Part shown: piece after piece, positions 63,842 through 64,000 of the stretch
How the letters are laid out: each line of letters opens with the position of its first letter
Numbering within the stretch: position 1 is the stretch's first letter
Translations under genes and position numbers: made by a program
The notes under the pieces: generated by a model
Seen by the model: only the letters and a program-made list of their open reading frames with translations
The model's database searches: none
What the model was told of the DNA's origin: nothing
Assembly: GCA_031291305.1 (NCBI GenBank)
Contig: JARLJH010000048.1
Coordinates: 342,487 to 406,486 of the forward strand
Source of the DNA: Rhodoferax sp.
GTDB lineage: Bacteria; Pseudomonadota; Gammaproteobacteria; Burkholderiales; Burkholderiaceae_C
Length of the DNA stretch: 64,000 nucleotides
Direction of reading: 5' to 3'

Positions 63842-64000
63842 CACATCTGCGCGTAGTTCGGCCCGCCACCGCCCTCGGGCGTTACCCAGACGATGTTCTG
63901 CGTCGGGTCCTTGATGTCGCAGGTCTTGCAATGCACACAGTTCTGTGCATTGATCTGCAGCTTGTCGGTACCACTGTCATCCTTGATGAACTCATACACC
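63841..64000 (-). CDS. Electron transfer flavoprotein-ubiquinone oxidoreductase, 3' end only
   Basis: Only the last 52 codons are in the window. They read [20 protein letters not shown], then [19 protein letters not shown] and [13 protein letters not shown]. This is the highly conserved C-terminus of ETF-QO, including the [11 protein letters not shown] 4Fe-4S ligands. The enzyme passes electrons from ETF (fatty and amino acid oxidation) to ubiquinone at the membrane. The gene continues beyond the right edge on the minus strand. This frame is too short and start-less for simple gene calling. Confidence 0.92.
   Translation of the reverse strand, partial: VYEFIKDDSGTDKLQINAQNCVHCKTCDIKDPTQNIVWVTPEGGGGPNYAQM

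Noticed and set aside
1-64000. CRISPR array, prophage, insertion sequence, tRNA or rRNA gene
   Set aside because: I found no spaced direct repeats, transposase or integrase reading frames, or rRNA/tRNA-like sequence by eye. A tRNA missed by eye cannot be fully excluded.

Overview
The window looks like a chromosome segment of a betaproteobacterium of the Comamonadaceae (Rhodoferax/Polaromonas type). This is inferred from protein content (large NAD-dependent glutamate dehydrogenase, suhB-trmJ-cysE neighbourhood, AapJQMP transporter, narK1-narK2-narGHJI operon), gene order and a family of short palindromic repeats. No 16S rRNA or tRNA gene was seen, so the genus is not established.

Layout. 1-10.8 kb: the distal part of the complex I operon, nuoF (cut by the window edge) to nuoN, followed by a Nudix hydrolase. 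11.5-16.3 kb: a 1586-residue NAD-glutamate dehydrogenase. 16.3-25.6 kb: housekeeping genes (two small proteins sharing a C-terminal motif, an MsbA-like ABC exporter, suhB, trmJ, cysE, mog, yjgA, pmbA) with one clearly broken gene, a zinc-ribbon plus PD-(D/E)XK nuclease carrying two stops and a frameshift.

25.8-44.7 kb is a nitrate-respiration and nitric-oxide-defence island. It holds NarX/NarL (nitrate sensing), NsrR (NO sensing) divergent from ric/ytfE-ccoG-DUF3079-nnrS (repair and NO tolerance), then two nitrate/nitrite transporters behind an FNR-like site, narGHJI, a parvulin isomerase, an uncharacterised protein and a nitroreductase-family protein. The molybdopterin gene mog lies nearby. 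No nitrite, NO or N2O reductase is present, so the island by itself supports nitrate to nitrite respiration plus protection from NO.

44.9-50.5 kb: a branched-chain amino acid binding protein and the aapJQMP general amino acid ABC transporter, with a terminator-like hairpin between aapJ and aapQ. 50.9-57.8 kb: a serine hydrolase, a transglutaminase / ATP-grasp / alpha-E cluster, a ProQ-domain protein and a chemoreceptor that lacks a sizeable sensor domain. 57.8-62.9 kb: the glycine cleavage genes gcvT-gcvH-gcvP on the minus strand behind a tandem glycine riboswitch. 63-64 kb: an NlpC/P60 lipoprotein, a small membrane protein and the 3' end of ETF-ubiquinone oxidoreductase.

The most unusual layer is not a gene. 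Roughly 50-bp imperfect palindromes (core GGGCTA-N-AGG/GGC, with AGCTA upstream) occur about ten times, between genes and also in frame inside trmJ, the ABC exporter, gcvP, gcvT and probably the ATP-grasp gene. The gcvH-gcvT gap also holds a CTTGAA tandem repeat and an interlocking inverted-repeat element.
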